Below, in pieces: positions 54,204 through 63,425 of a stretch of 64,000 nt of DNA. The notes under the pieces are model-generated. The model was not told where the DNA came from. It saw only the letters and a program-made list of their open reading frames with translations, and did not search any database. This DNA comes from Frondihabitans sp. Leaf304. GTDB lineage: Bacteria > Actinomycetota > Actinomycetes > Actinomycetales > Microbacteriaceae. The stretch lies in assembly GCF_001423105.1 (NCBI RefSeq), contig NZ_LMNV01000003.1:447502-511501 (forward strand). Reading direction: 5' to 3'. Position 1 is the first letter of the stretch. Every line of letters starts with the position of its first letter. The translations under genes were made by a program, and so were the position numbers.

Positions 54204-54247
54204 AATGCGCAGAATGCGGCCAACGCGCTGTACTCGACCAATGCGCA
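54204..54247. promoter_or_regulatory. Repeated AATGCGCA motifs between citAB and citM
   Basis: AATGCGCA (54204-54211), AATGCGGC (54213-54220) and AATGCGCA (54240-54247) lie in the 155-base divergent region between the kinase and transporter genes. Direct repeats of this kind are plausible binding sites for the CitB-type regulator. No firm -10 was identified. Confidence 0.4.
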
Positions 54248-54317
54248 AAAGCACGACGCAGCCACGCGACCCCCCTAGCGTGCTGGGAGCACACCACCGG
54301 ACAAAGGAGTCCTCGCA

Positions 54318-55820
54318 ATGCTCGTCCTCCTCGGCTACGGCATGGTCATCGCCTTCATGGTGCTGATCATGACCAAGCGCCTCTCGCCCATGCTCGCCCT
54401 CATCATCGTGCCGACGATCTTCGGCCTCTTCACCGGGGCCGGTCTCGGGCTCGGCGACATGATCCTCGAGGCCATCGGCACGCTCGCGCCGACGGCGGCC
54501 CTGCTCATGTTTGCCATCATGTTCTTCGGGCTCATGATCGACGTCGGGCTCTTCGACCCGCTCGTGCGCTTCATCCTGCGGGTCACCGGCAACGACCCCG
54601 CCAAGATCGTGCTCGGCACGGCCCTGCTCGCCGGCGCCGTGTCGCTCGACGGCGACGGATCGACGACCTTCATCGTCGTGACGGCCGCGATGCTGCCGAT
54701 CTACCTGCGCCTCGGCATGAGCCCCGTCGTGCTCACCTGCGTCGCCGGTCTCACCAACGGCACACTCAACATCGTCCCGTGGGGCGGCCCGACGGCACGC
54801 GCCGCAGCGGCACTCAAGGTCGACGCGGCTGACATCTTCGTGCCGCTCGTACCGTCGCTCGTCGTGGGCCTGATCCTCGCGTTCGGCTTCGCCTGGATCC
54901 TCGGCCTCCGCGAACGCAAGCGCCTCGGGCTGGTCGAGCTCGGTGAATCGAAGGTGCTCTCCGCCGGTCGCGCAGCCGGCCGTGTCGGGAAGTCGCGCGC
55001 TCTCGCCCTGGCCGGGGGCGACGGATCCTCGATGTTCACGAGCTCGACAGTTGCCCTCGGGCTCCGCGGCGGAGTGGCCGATGGGCGTCGCGCGGGGGCC
55101 GACGGCACCGACGAGGTGGGCGACGGCGAAGGATCCGGCCCACGGGGTGAGGCTTCAGGAACCCTGGCCGACACGATGCTCGATCCCGACCGCCCCACGC
55201 TCCGCCCGAAGCTGATCTGGTTCAACCTCGCGCTCACAGTCGCCGTGATGGTCGTGCTCGTGCTCGACGTCGTGCCGCTCGCCTACGTCTTCATGGTCGC
55301 GACCGCCATCGCCCTTTTGGTCAACTTTCCGCAGGTGAAGAGCCAGTCGGCCGAGATCGTGGCCCATGCGCCGAGCATCGTCGGCGTCGTGTCGATGGTC
55401 TTCGCCGCGGGCGTGCTCATCGGGGTGCTCGACGGCACCGGCATGGTCGATGCGATGGCCGACTGGCTGGTGCGGGTGATCCCCGACTCGATGGGCCCGT
55501 ATCTCGCCGTGATCACCGGCGTTTTGAGCCTGCCGCTGACCTTTTTCATGAGCAACGACGCCTTCTACTTCGGTATCTTGCCCGTGCTGTCGCAGAGTGC
55601 TGCCGCGTTCGGCATCACCCCGGTCGAGATGGCCCGCGCGTCGGTGGTCGGGCAGCCGGTGCACCTGCAGAGCCCGCTCGTGCCGGCCATTCTGCTGCTG
55701 GTGTCACTCGCGAACGTCAACCTCGGCGACCACCACCGGAAGGTGCTGTGGCGTGCGGCCGTCGTGGCGTTGGCGATGCTCGCGGTCGGCGTCATCGTGG
55801 GGTGCATTCCGTTCGGCTGA
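54318..55820 (+). CDS. citM: Citrate:metal-ion/H+ symporter, CitMHS family
   Basis: 500 residues, about eleven helices. It has the CitMHS blocks MLVLLGYGMVIAFMVLIMTK, AGAVSLDGDGSTTFIVVTAA, NGTLNIVPWGGPTARAAAAL and, near the end, PLTFFMSNDAFYFGILPVLS. The central cytoplasmic loop (about 205-290) is long and rich in Gly/Ala/Asp. Family members take up citrate complexed with Mg2+ or Ca2+. AAAGGAG precedes the ATG. It is divergent from the CitAB-like two-component genes that very likely control it. Confidence 0.94.
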   Translation: MLVLLGYGMVIAFMVLIMTKRLSPMLALIIVPTIFGLFTGAGLGLGDMILEAIGTLAPTAALLMFAIMFFGLMIDVGLFDPLVRFILRVTGNDPAKIVLGTALLAGAVSLDGDGSTTFIVVTAAMLPIYLRLGMSPVVLTCVAGLTNGTLNIVPWGGPTARAAAALKVDAADIFVPLVPSLVVGLILAFGFAWILGLRERKRLGLVELGESKVLSAGRAAGRVGKSRALALAGGDGSSMFTSSTVALGLRGGVADGRRAGADGTDEVGDGEGSGPRGEASGTLADTMLDPDRPTLRPKLIWFNLALTVAVMVVLVLDVVPLAYVFMVATAIALLVNFPQVKSQSAEIVAHAPSIVGVVSMVFAAGVLIGVLDGTGMVDAMADWLVRVIPDSMGPYLAVITGVLSLPLTFFMSNDAFYFGILPVLSQSAAAFGITPVEMARASVVGQPVHLQSPLVPAILLLVSLANVNLGDHHRKVLWRAAVVALAMLAVGVIVGCIPFG

Positions 55821-55865
55821 GCTTGCTCGGGGTCAGGGTTCCGACGCACTGCGCTACCCGACGCC

Positions 55866-55909
55866 AAACGGCCAAAACCACCTGCCGCGGCAGGTGGTTT
55901 TGGCCGTTT
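55866..55909. terminator. Perfect 44-bp palindrome between citM and nrdF (family B-like)
   Basis: The left half AAACGGCCAAAACCACCTGC(CG) is the exact complement of the right half (CGGC)AGGTGGTTTTGGCCGTTT with no loop bases. It lies between convergent genes, so it probably stops transcription both ways. CGGCCAA, the GCCGCGGC centre and TTGGCCG match the family B skeleton. Confidence 0.8.
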
Positions 55910-55938
55910 CGAGACTTCTAGCGAAGAGAGCCGACTTG

Positions 55939-56958
<1,020 letters not shown>

Positions 56959-56985
56959 TTATGCGATCAAAACGGGGGAAGACAA

Positions 56986-57020
56986 CCGCGGGTGCGCCAC
57001 ACTCGGCGCCGCACCCGCGG
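56986..57020. terminator. Intercistronic hairpin between nrdE and nrdF
   Basis: CCGCGGGTGCG (56986-56996) pairs perfectly with CGCACCCGCGG (57010-57020). No T run follows on the minus strand, so it may act as a partial terminator or as an mRNA-stabilising end rather than a full stop. Confidence 0.6.
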
Positions 57021-57058
57021 CCGTCAGAGCACACCGAGCTTGTCAGCGTGCCGGGGCT

Positions 57059-59215
57059 TTACAGCATGCAGCTGACGCAGCCGTCGACCTCGGTGCCCTC
57101 GAGTGCGAGCTGGCGAAGACGGATGTAGTAGATCGTCTTGATGCCCTTGCGCCATGCGTAGATCTGCGCCTTGTTGATGTCGCGAGTGGTCGCGGTGTCT
57201 TTGAAGAACAGCGTGAGCGAGAGACCCTGGTCGACGTGCTGCGTTGCCGCGGCGTACGTGTCGATGATCTTCTCCGGCCCGATCTCGTACGCGTCGGTGT
57301 AGTAGTCGAGGTTGTCGTTGGTCATGAAGGGCGCGGGGTAGTAGACGCGGCCCAGCTTGCCCTCCTTGCGAATCTCGATCTTCGAGGCGATCGGGTGGAT
57401 CGACGAGGTCGAGTGGTTGATGTACGAGATCGACCCGGTCGGCGGCACAGCCTGGAGGTTCTGGTTGTAGATGCCGTGCTCCATGACGCTCTGCTTGAGT
57501 GCGCGCCAGTCGTCTTGCGTCGGGATCGTCACGTCGGCGTCGGCGAACAGCGCGGCGGCGCGGGCCGTTGAGGGCACCCACTCCTGCTCGGTGTACTTGT
57601 CGAAGAAGGATCCGTCGGCGTACTTCGAATCTTCGAAGCCCCCGAAGGTGACTTTGCGCTCGATGGCAATCCGGTTGGATGCGCGGAGGGCGTGGAACAG
57701 CACCGTGTAGAAGTAGATGTTCGTGAAGTCGATCGCCTCTTCGCTGCCGTAGTGCACGCGCTCGCGTGCCAGGTAGCCGTGGAGGTTCATCTGGCCGAGG
57801 CCGATGGCGTGCGACGAGTCGTTGCCGACCTCGATCGAGCGGACGGAAGCGATGTGGCTCATGTCGCTGACCGCGCTGAGGCCGCGGATCGCGGTCTCGA
57901 CGGTGCGGCCGAAGTTGTCGCTGTCCATCGACAGGGCGATGTTCATCGACCCGAGGTTGCACGAGATGTCTTTGCCGATCTCGTTGTACGAGAGGTCTTC
58001 GTTGAAGGTGGTCGGCGTGTTGACCTGGAGGATCTCAGAGCACAGGTTCGACATGTTGATCCGGCCCTTGATCGGGTTGGCCTTGTTCACCGTGTCTTCG
58101 AACACGATGTAGGGGTAGCCCGACTCGAACTGGATCTCGGCGATGGTCTGGAAGAACTCGCGAGCGTTGATCTTGGTCTTCTTGATGCGGCTGTCGTCGA
58201 CCATCTCGCGGTACTTGTCAGAGATGGAGATGTCGCCGAAGGGAACCCCGTAGACGCGCTCGACGTCGTACGGCGAGAAGAGGTACATGTCTTCGTCTTT
58301 TTTGGCGAGCTCGAAGGTGATGTCGGGCACGACCACGCCGAGGGACAGCGTCTTGATGCGGATCTTCTCGTCGGCGTTCTCGCGCTTGGTGTCGAGGAAC
58401 CGCAGAATGTCGGGGTGGTGAGCGCTCAGGTAGACGGCGCCAGCGCCCTGGCGGGCTCCGAGCTGGTTGGCGTAGCTGAAGCTGTCTTCGAGGAGCTTCA
58501 TGACGGGGATGATGCCCGACGACTGGTTTTCGATCTGCTTGATCGGGGCGCCGGCCTCACGGATGTTGGACAGCGACAGGGCCACGCCGCCACCGCGCTT
58601 GGAGAGCTGCAGCGACGAGTTGATGCCGCGCGAGATCGACTCCATGTTGTCTTCGATGCGCAACAGGAAGCAGCTGACGAGCTCGCCGCGCTGCGCCTTG
58701 GCCGTGTTGAGGAACGTCGGCGTCGCGGGCTGGAAGCGCCCGGCGATGATCTCTTCGACGAGGTCGACGGCGAGCTTCTCGTCACCCTGGGCGAGGCCGA
58801 GAGCCGTCATCACCACGCGGTCTTCGAAGCGCTCGAGGTAGCGCTTTCCGTCGAACGTCTTGAGCGTGTACGAGGTGTAGTACTTGAAGGCGCCGAGGAA
58901 GGTCTGGAAGCGGAACTTCTTGGAGTAGGCGAGCTCGTTGAGCTTCTCGATGAAGTCGAACGAGTACAGGTCGATCGTGGCCTGCTCGTAGTACTGGTTC
59001 TCGACCAGGTAATCGAGGCGCTCCTTCAGGTTGTGGAAGAAGACGGTGTTCTGGTTCACGTGCTGCAGGAAGTACTGCTTCGCTGCCTCGCGGTCTTTGT
59101 CGAACTGGATTTCACCGTTCGGGCCGTAGAGGTTGAGCATGGCGTTGAGCGAGTGGTAATCCATCCCGCTGTTCGGCCCGGCGATTACCTCGAGGTCGTC
59201 GACTGCTGTGTCCAA
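57059..59215 (-). CDS. nrdE: Ribonucleotide reductase class Ib, alpha subunit
   Basis: 718 residues from TTG 59215 (AAGGA upstream); ATG 59164 at [14 protein letters not shown] would give 701. Substrate-site and radical residues are seen: [33 protein letters not shown], the finger loop, and the C-terminal redox cysteines GCVSCML. It reduces ribonucleoside diphosphates with electrons from NrdH. The start region overlaps nrdI by 31 bases with the TTG, fitting coupled translation in nrdHIE. Confidence 0.95.
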   Translation of the reverse strand: MDTAVDDLEVIAGPNSGMDYHSLNAMLNLYGPNGEIQFDKDREAAKQYFLQHVNQNTVFFHNLKERLDYLVENQYYEQATIDLYSFDFIEKLNELAYSKKFRFQTFLGAFKYYTSYTLKTFDGKRYLERFEDRVVMTALGLAQGDEKLAVDLVEEIIAGRFQPATPTFLNTAKAQRGELVSCFLLRIEDNMESISRGINSSLQLSKRGGGVALSLSNIREAGAPIKQIENQSSGIIPVMKLLEDSFSYANQLGARQGAGAVYLSAHHPDILRFLDTKRENADEKIRIKTLSLGVVVPDITFELAKKDEDMYLFSPYDVERVYGVPFGDISISDKYREMVDDSRIKKTKINAREFFQTIAEIQFESGYPYIVFEDTVNKANPIKGRINMSNLCSEILQVNTPTTFNEDLSYNEIGKDISCNLGSMNIALSMDSDNFGRTVETAIRGLSAVSDMSHIASVRSIEVGNDSSHAIGLGQMNLHGYLARERVHYGSEEAIDFTNIYFYTVLFHALRASNRIAIERKVTFGGFEDSKYADGSFFDKYTEQEWVPSTARAAALFADADVTIPTQDDWRALKQSVMEHGIYNQNLQAVPPTGSISYINHSTSSIHPIASKIEIRKEGKLGRVYYPAPFMTNDNLDYYTDAYEIGPEKIIDTYAAATQHVDQGLSLTLFFKDTATTRDINKAQIYAWRKGIKTIYYIRLRQLALEGTEVDGCVSCML

Positions 59216-59619
59216 AATCGATCCAATCCTTCTTGCACTGCTTGTACGTCGTCTGGCGTGCCGAAGACCTCGACACGGTAGAGCAGGGGCACTTGGCACT
59301 TGGCGGCGATGATGTCGCCGGCGAGGCAGTACCCCTCTCCGAAGTTGGTGTTCCCGGCCGCGATGACTCCGCGGATTAGGTTTCGGTTGCCCTCGTCGTT
59401 GAGGAACCGGATGACCTGCTTGGGAACGGCACCTCGCCCTTCGCCGCCACCGTAGGTGGGGAGGACGAGGACGTAGGGGTCGCGCGCCTGAAGCGGCTCT
59501 TCACTGGGGAAGAGCGGAATGCGCTCAGCGGGGAGCCCGAGCTTCTCAACGAATCGGGCGGTATTGCCCGAGACGCTCGAGAAGTAGATGAGGTGAGTCG
59601 ATGTCGTCGCGAGTTGCAC
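59185..59619 (-). CDS. nrdI: Flavodoxin-like protein NrdI
   Basis: 144 residues from a [22 protein letters not shown] is the FMN phosphate loop, [19 protein letters not shown] and [20 protein letters not shown] the flavin-contact loops. It supplies the oxidant for assembling the NrdF manganese-tyrosyl cofactor. Confidence 0.95.
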   Translation of the reverse strand: MQLATTSTHLIYFSSVSGNTARFVEKLGLPAERIPLFPSEEPLQARDPYVLVLPTYGGGEGRGAVPKQVIRFLNDEGNRNLIRGVIAAGNTNFGEGYCLAGDIIAAKCQVPLLYRVEVFGTPDDVQAVQEGLDRFWTQQSTTSR

Positions 59620-59658
59620 GGCCGGACTCCTCTCGATCGGTGGGGAAAGAAACGCGCT

Positions 59659-59892
59659 TTACGCGATCGCGGCGGCGAGGCCGGCGATCTTGTCGGGGCG
59701 GAATCCGCTCCAGTGGTCTTCGTCGGTGACGACGACGGGCGCCTGGAGGTAGCCGAGGGCCTTGACGGTCTCGAGGGCCTTCTCGTCGACGGAGACATCG
59801 AAGATCTCGTACTCGATGCCCTTGTTGTCGAGGGCGCGGTAGGTAGCCGTGCACTGGACGCAGGACGGCTTGGTGTAGACGGTGATCGCCAT
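59659..59892 (-). CDS. nrdH: Glutaredoxin-like protein NrdH
   Basis: 77 residues of the thioredoxin fold with active site KPSCVQCTATYRALD, VVVTDEDHWSGFRPDKI and the C-terminal end typical of NrdH-redoxin. It donates electrons to NrdE. It is the first gene of nrdHIE(F); GGGGAGAA precedes the ATG. Confidence 0.96.
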   Translation of the reverse strand: MAITVYTKPSCVQCTATYRALDNKGIEYEIFDVSVDEKALETVKALGYLQAPVVVTDEDHWSGFRPDKIAGLAAAIA

Positions 59893-59954
59893 GGTTCTCC
59901 CCTAGAAAAGAAGTGCGGTGGGTGGTGCCGAGTGGTGTTTGCTCGTGTGCTTCG

Positions 59955-60002
59955 ATACTACATCTAGGGGCCGACATCGGGAGGCACAACTAGATGATGT
60001 GT
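59955..60002. promoter_or_regulatory. Candidate NrdR-type boxes upstream of nrdH
   Basis: ATACTACATCTAG (around 59955-59967) and CACAACTAGATGATGTG (around 59985-60001) share CTAGATG in opposite orientation, 23 bases apart. Paired, partly palindromic AT-rich boxes before nrd genes are the usual NrdR repressor sites. The match to the consensus is by eye and imperfect. Confidence 0.35.
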
Positions 60003-60015
60003 TACACCGCTGTAA
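60002..60015. promoter_or_regulatory. Palindrome TTACA-CCGC-TGTAA upstream of nrdH
   Basis: A perfect inverted repeat with the same half-sites and spacing as the LacI-type operator at 43143-43156. It is 110 bases upstream of nrdH and 275 bases upstream of the divergent MFS gene, next to the DnaA boxes. Its regulator is unknown. Confidence 0.4.
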
Positions 60016-60029
60016 TTACCCGAGGACGA

Positions 60030-60129
60030 TTATCCACAGGGGTTCTCCACAGAAGCCCCGGCTTATCCCCGGAAAATCGGCGTTGTCCACACCTTCCTCC
60101 CCACCACCGACACTCGGATCTGTGGATAA
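60030..60129. promoter_or_regulatory. DnaA-box cluster between nrdH and the MFS gene
   Basis: Five DnaA-box-like 9-mers within 100 bases: TTATCCACA (60030-60038), TTCTCCACA (60043-60051), TTATCCCCG (60063-60071), TTGTCCACA (60083-60091) and TGTGGATAA (60121-60129, inverted). Three match consensus forms exactly. The roughly 400-base region between the two divergent genes holds no gene otherwise. The likely role is DnaA control of nucleotide synthesis or DnaA titration. It is not obviously oriC since dnaA, dnaN and an AT-rich unwinding stretch are absent. Confidence 0.65.
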
Positions 60130-60274
60130 CCATTTGCGCTTGGGCGCCGTCCCCAGTTCGGGGCACGGCGTGTCGCGACCTGCGACGCAAGGCCGGCAGT
60201 GGAACGCGACCAGCGTCGGATCCTCGGCCGTTCTGGGGCGGGGAGGAGCGTGGCGGAATGTCGACGCGGATCCG

Positions 60275-60280
60275 TAGACT
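60275..60280 (+). promoter_or_regulatory. -10 box TAGACT for the MFS gene
   Basis: TAGACT ends 9 bases before the GTG start, which would give a very short or absent leader. No ribosome site is seen before the GTG, consistent with leaderless translation. The -35 is not clear. Confidence 0.35.
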
Positions 60281-60289
60281 TGTCCCCTT

Positions 60290-61501
60290 GTGGGCGCCTA
60301 TTCGAATCTTCTGAAGACGCCGGGAGTCGCACGGATCATCGCCGCACAGCTGACTGCCCGGTTCCCGTTCGGCATGCTGTCGCTGGCGTTCCTGTTGCAC
60401 GTCGAGCACCAGACCGATTCCTACGGCGCGGCGGGCGTGGTCCTCGCCGCGACGAGCGTCGGCCAGGCCATCTCAGGCCCTCTCACCAGTCGCTGGATGG
60501 GCATCTGGCGCATGCGACCCGTGTTGCTGCTGACGCTCGTGGTCTGCCTGACGAGCCTCCTGGTATTCGCACTCGCTCCGCTGACTCTTCCCCTCTATAT
60601 GGTCGTCGGCTTCTTCGCCGGGCTGAGCGTGCCGCCGATCCAGCCCGCCGTCCGCACCATCTACCCCAAGATGGTCAACTCGACGCAGCTCACTCCCCTC
60701 TTCTCGCTCGACGCCTCCGCCCAAGAGATCATCTGGGTCGCGGGCCCCGTCGTCACCACGTTCGTCGGCACGCAGATCGGCACCGTCTACGCGATTCTCG
60801 TGGCCGCGGCGTTCCTCATCGGGGGTGGAGCCTGGTTCATCGCTTCTCCCGAGGTGGGCCGCGTGCGCATTCCGCAGAGCAAGCGTGCCTTCGGCAAGGT
60901 GCTGCTACGCCCGACCGTGCTCCTCTCGACGATGACCGGCTTCCTCCTGATCGGCACGTGCGCCGCGGTCGAAGCCGGAGTCATCTCGGCGTTCGGCGAC
61001 GGCAGCCCCAACTCCGGCTTCGTGCTCGCCATCTTCGCGATCGGGTCACTCGTCGGCGGTCTCCTCCTCGGCCACCTCGCCGTCGGGCCGTGGTCGCTGC
61101 CGATCCGGATGCTGATCGTGTTCGTCGGCATCATTCTGACGATCGTGATGCCGACGTCGTTCGTCTGGCTGTGCGTCACCCTCCTGATTGCCGGTGTCGG
61201 AATCGCGCCCGCTCTCGCCGTGATGTTCGCGATCATCTCGTCGAGCGTGCGTTTCAGCGACACCGCCGAGGCCTACGGCTGGTCGGGCACCGGGCAACTG
61301 ATCGGCGCTGCGATCGGCTCGGCCATCGCCGGCGCCCTCATCGACTCGAAGGGGACGGTCGGCGGACTCTACGTCGCCGCCGCGTTCGCACTCGTCGGGG
61401 TGCTCGTGCCCGTCGTCTTCAAGCGCTGGCTGCCCGATCTGCGCGGCACCGATGCGAGCCCGCTGGCCGACACCGAGCCGGTGCCGATCCAGACGAGCTG
61501 A
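60290..61501 (+). CDS. MFS transporter
   Basis: 403 residues with twelve predicted helices. The loop 2-3 region reads SGPLTSRWMGIWRMRPVLLL, and the central loop between halves is PEVGRVRIPQSKRAFGKVL. The N-terminus (GAYSNLLKTPGVARIIAAQL) is common among actinobacterial YbjJ/sugar-efflux-like transporters. The substrate is unknown. It is divergent from nrdHIEF across the DnaA-box region. Confidence 0.85.
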   Translation: MGAYSNLLKTPGVARIIAAQLTARFPFGMLSLAFLLHVEHQTDSYGAAGVVLAATSVGQAISGPLTSRWMGIWRMRPVLLLTLVVCLTSLLVFALAPLTLPLYMVVGFFAGLSVPPIQPAVRTIYPKMVNSTQLTPLFSLDASAQEIIWVAGPVVTTFVGTQIGTVYAILVAAAFLIGGGAWFIASPEVGRVRIPQSKRAFGKVLLRPTVLLSTMTGFLLIGTCAAVEAGVISAFGDGSPNSGFVLAIFAIGSLVGGLLLGHLAVGPWSLPIRMLIVFVGIILTIVMPTSFVWLCVTLLIAGVGIAPALAVMFAIISSSVRFSDTAEAYGWSGTGQLIGAAIGSAIAGALIDSKGTVGGLYVAAAFALVGVLVPVVFKRWLPDLRGTDASPLADTEPVPIQTS

Positions 61502-61525
61502 CGCGGTCAGTAAACAGGCCCGCCT

Positions 61526-61610
61526 TCGAATTTGAAGGAGATCTGTGGTGGCGACCCCGACGGATCCTTGATTCTTCGTCGCACGGCAGGCGTTTCTCCT
61601 TCGAATTCGA
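61526..61610. repeat. Palindromic element family A, copy 4
   Basis: TCGAATTTGAAGGAGA (61526-61541) and TCTCCTTCGAATTCGA (61595-61610) pair with one G-T, around a 53-base loop containing GGCGACCCCGACGGATCCTT. It starts 24 bases after the MFS stop. CGGATCCTTGATTCTTCG in the loop (61561-61578) recurs exactly at 22300-22317. Confidence 0.88.
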
Positions 61611-61663
61611 GCCCGCCGTCGAACCCTGGCGGTGCGGCAACCCTGCGCGGCGATAATCGAGTC

Positions 61664-62494
61664 ATGACTCTCGACGCGGTCCCCAGGATCCGGCTCAACG
61701 ACGGCAACACCATCCCGCAGCTCGGCCTCGGGGTCTACAAGGTCGACGACGACGAGGCGGAGCGCAGCGTCGAGGCAGCCCTCCAAGCCGGCTACCGCCA
61801 CATCGACACCGCCGAGTACTACGCCAATGAGGCGGGCGTCGGCCGTGCCCTCGCCTCATCCGGCATCGCGCGCGACGACGTCTACGTGACGACCAAGGTG
61901 TGGAACGACCAGCAGGGCTTCGACTCGACCCTCTCGTCGTTCGACCGCAGCATGACGAAGCTCGGCCTCGACGTCCTCGACCTCTACCTGATCCACTGGC
62001 CGGCACCCCGCCAAGACCTCTACGTCGACACCTATCGCGCTCTCGAGCGCCTCCGTGAGGAGGGGCGGGTCCGGTCGATCGGCGTCTCGAACTTCCAGGT
62101 GCACCACCTCGAGCGCCTGCTCGGCGAGACCGGCGTCGTGCCCGTGATCAACCAGATCGAAGTGCAGCCGTGGCTGCAGCAGCGCGAACTCCGCGACTTC
62201 GGCGACACCCGCCACATCGTCACCGAGGCGTGGTCGCCGCTGGCGCGGGGCAGGATCCTCGACGAACCCGTCCTCACCACGCTGGCGAGCGCCCACGGAG
62301 TGTCGGTCGCCCAGCTCGTGATCCGCTGGCACCTGCAGTCGGGGCTCGTCGTGATCCCGAAGTCGGTGACGCCCTCGCGGATCGCCGAGAACATCGACGT
62401 GTTCGGCTTCGAGCTCTCGGCCGACGAGATGGCGTCGATCGCCGCGCTCGATGCCGGCGAGCGCGTGGGGTCGCACCCGGACGAGGTCGGCTAG
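61664..62494 (+). CDS. Aldo/keto reductase
   Basis: 276 residues of the AKR5-like group. The catalytic tetrad is visible: Asp and Tyr in GYRHIDTAEYYANEAGVG, Lys in VYVTTKVWNDQ and His in DLYLIHWPAP. NADPH-binding residues are in VVIPKSVTPSRIAENID. Such enzymes reduce 2,5-diketogluconate, methylglyoxal or other carbonyls. The ATG has no strong ribosome site; the longer frame starts in the repeat and is rejected. It is flanked on both sides by family A elements. Confidence 0.93.
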   Translation: MTLDAVPRIRLNDGNTIPQLGLGVYKVDDDEAERSVEAALQAGYRHIDTAEYYANEAGVGRALASSGIARDDVYVTTKVWNDQQGFDSTLSSFDRSMTKLGLDVLDLYLIHWPAPRQDLYVDTYRALERLREEGRVRSIGVSNFQVHHLERLLGETGVVPVINQIEVQPWLQQRELRDFGDTRHIVTEAWSPLARGRILDEPVLTTLASAHGVSVAQLVIRWHLQSGLVVIPKSVTPSRIAENIDVFGFELSADEMASIAALDAGERVGSHPDEVG

Positions 62495-62533
62495 TTCCGC
62501 AACGCGCCGGCCCGTTAGCCCGCCGACCCCCGT

Positions 62534-62620
62534 TGCAAATTTGAAGGAGATTTGGGCACGCGACCCCGCCGGATCCTGATGTTTTCGTTCCCGGCCGCGC
62601 GTTTCTCCTTCAAATTTGCA
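62534..62620. repeat. Palindromic element family A, copy 5
   Basis: TGCAAATTTGAAGGAGA (62534-62550) and TCTCCTTCAAATTTGCA (62604-62620) are perfect 17-bp inverted repeats with a 53-base loop that contains GCGACCCCGCCGGATCCTGA, close to copy 4. It lies 39 bases after the aldo-keto reductase stop, in the 311-base gap before rnhA. I see no gene in the rest of that gap. Confidence 0.9.
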
Positions 62621-62805
62621 GGAGCACGCTGGGCCCAGGCACCGAGCGCAGGATCCGACGGCGCAGCTCCCAGCGTCAGCCCCGGTACCGTTGCAGGGCA
62701 CGCGCACAGCACACCGAAAGCAGCAGTGATGCCCGACGACCGAGGCTTGCCCGAGGTCCGGCACGCGGACGCTCTCGGAGAAGAAAAAGAGCACAAGGAG
62801 CACCC

Positions 62806-63333
62806 ATGACGATCACCGCCGCAGCAGACGGTTCCGCCCTCGGCAACCCCGGGCCCGCCGGCTGGGCCTGGTACGTCGACGACTCGCGATGGGCGGCGGG
62901 CGGCTGGCCGCGCAACACGAACAACGTGGGTGAGCTGACGGCTGTGCTCGAGCTGCTCCGTGCGACCGCCGACGAAGACGACGACCTGCACATCCTCTGC
63001 GACAGTCAGTACACGATCAAGGCGTGCACCGAGTGGCTGCCGGGCTGGAAGCGCAAGGGCTGGCGCAAGGCCGACGGGAAGCCGGTGATGAACGTCGAGA
63101 TCATCAAGGAGCTCGACGAGGCCCTCCAGGGTCGCCGCGTGAAGTTCGAGTGGGTCAAGGGGCACATCGGGCACCCGATGAACGAGGCGGCCGACATCCG
63201 GGCACGCACGGCGGCAGAGGCATTCCAACGCCGGAGCGAGGTGCCGCACGGCCCCGGGTGGCCGGGCCGGCCCGTGACGACGGTGTCGGATGCGGCTTCC
63301 GCGGATCCTGAGGCCCCGGCCACGCTCTTCTAA
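62806..63333 (+). CDS. rnhA: Ribonuclease HI
   Basis: 175 residues. Catalytic acidic residues are visible in ITAAADGSALGNPGPAGWAW (Asp), NNVGELTAVLELL (Glu), HILCDSQYTIKAC (Asp) and NEAADIRART (Asp). KGHIGHPMN is the usual histidine loop. It removes RNA from RNA/DNA hybrids. A tail of about 30 residues follows the fold (GWPGRPVTTVSDAAS...), probably disordered. AAGGAG precedes the ATG. Confidence 0.94.
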   Translation: MTITAAADGSALGNPGPAGWAWYVDDSRWAAGGWPRNTNNVGELTAVLELLRATADEDDDLHILCDSQYTIKACTEWLPGWKRKGWRKADGKPVMNVEIIKELDEALQGRRVKFEWVKGHIGHPMNEAADIRARTAAEAFQRRSEVPHGPGWPGRPVTTVSDAASADPEAPATLF

Positions 63334-63425
63334 GACGTCGCCCGACGTCTCGCGGGCTCCCCGCGCTGCCGCGGCAGGTCGCCTAGTCCGCCCTACGTCG
63401 TGCGGACACGCGCCCCGGCCGCGAA

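Noticed and set aside
54162-54318. N-terminal extension of the citrate sensor kinase to about 624 residues
   Set aside because: The extra upstream residues run through the divergent control region, have no sensor similarity, and the GTG at 54162 gives the usual short cytoplasmic start before the first helix.
60030-60129. Chromosomal replication origin
   Set aside because: DnaA boxes are present, but dnaA, dnaN and an AT-rich unwinding region are not, and the genes on both sides are nrd and MFS genes.
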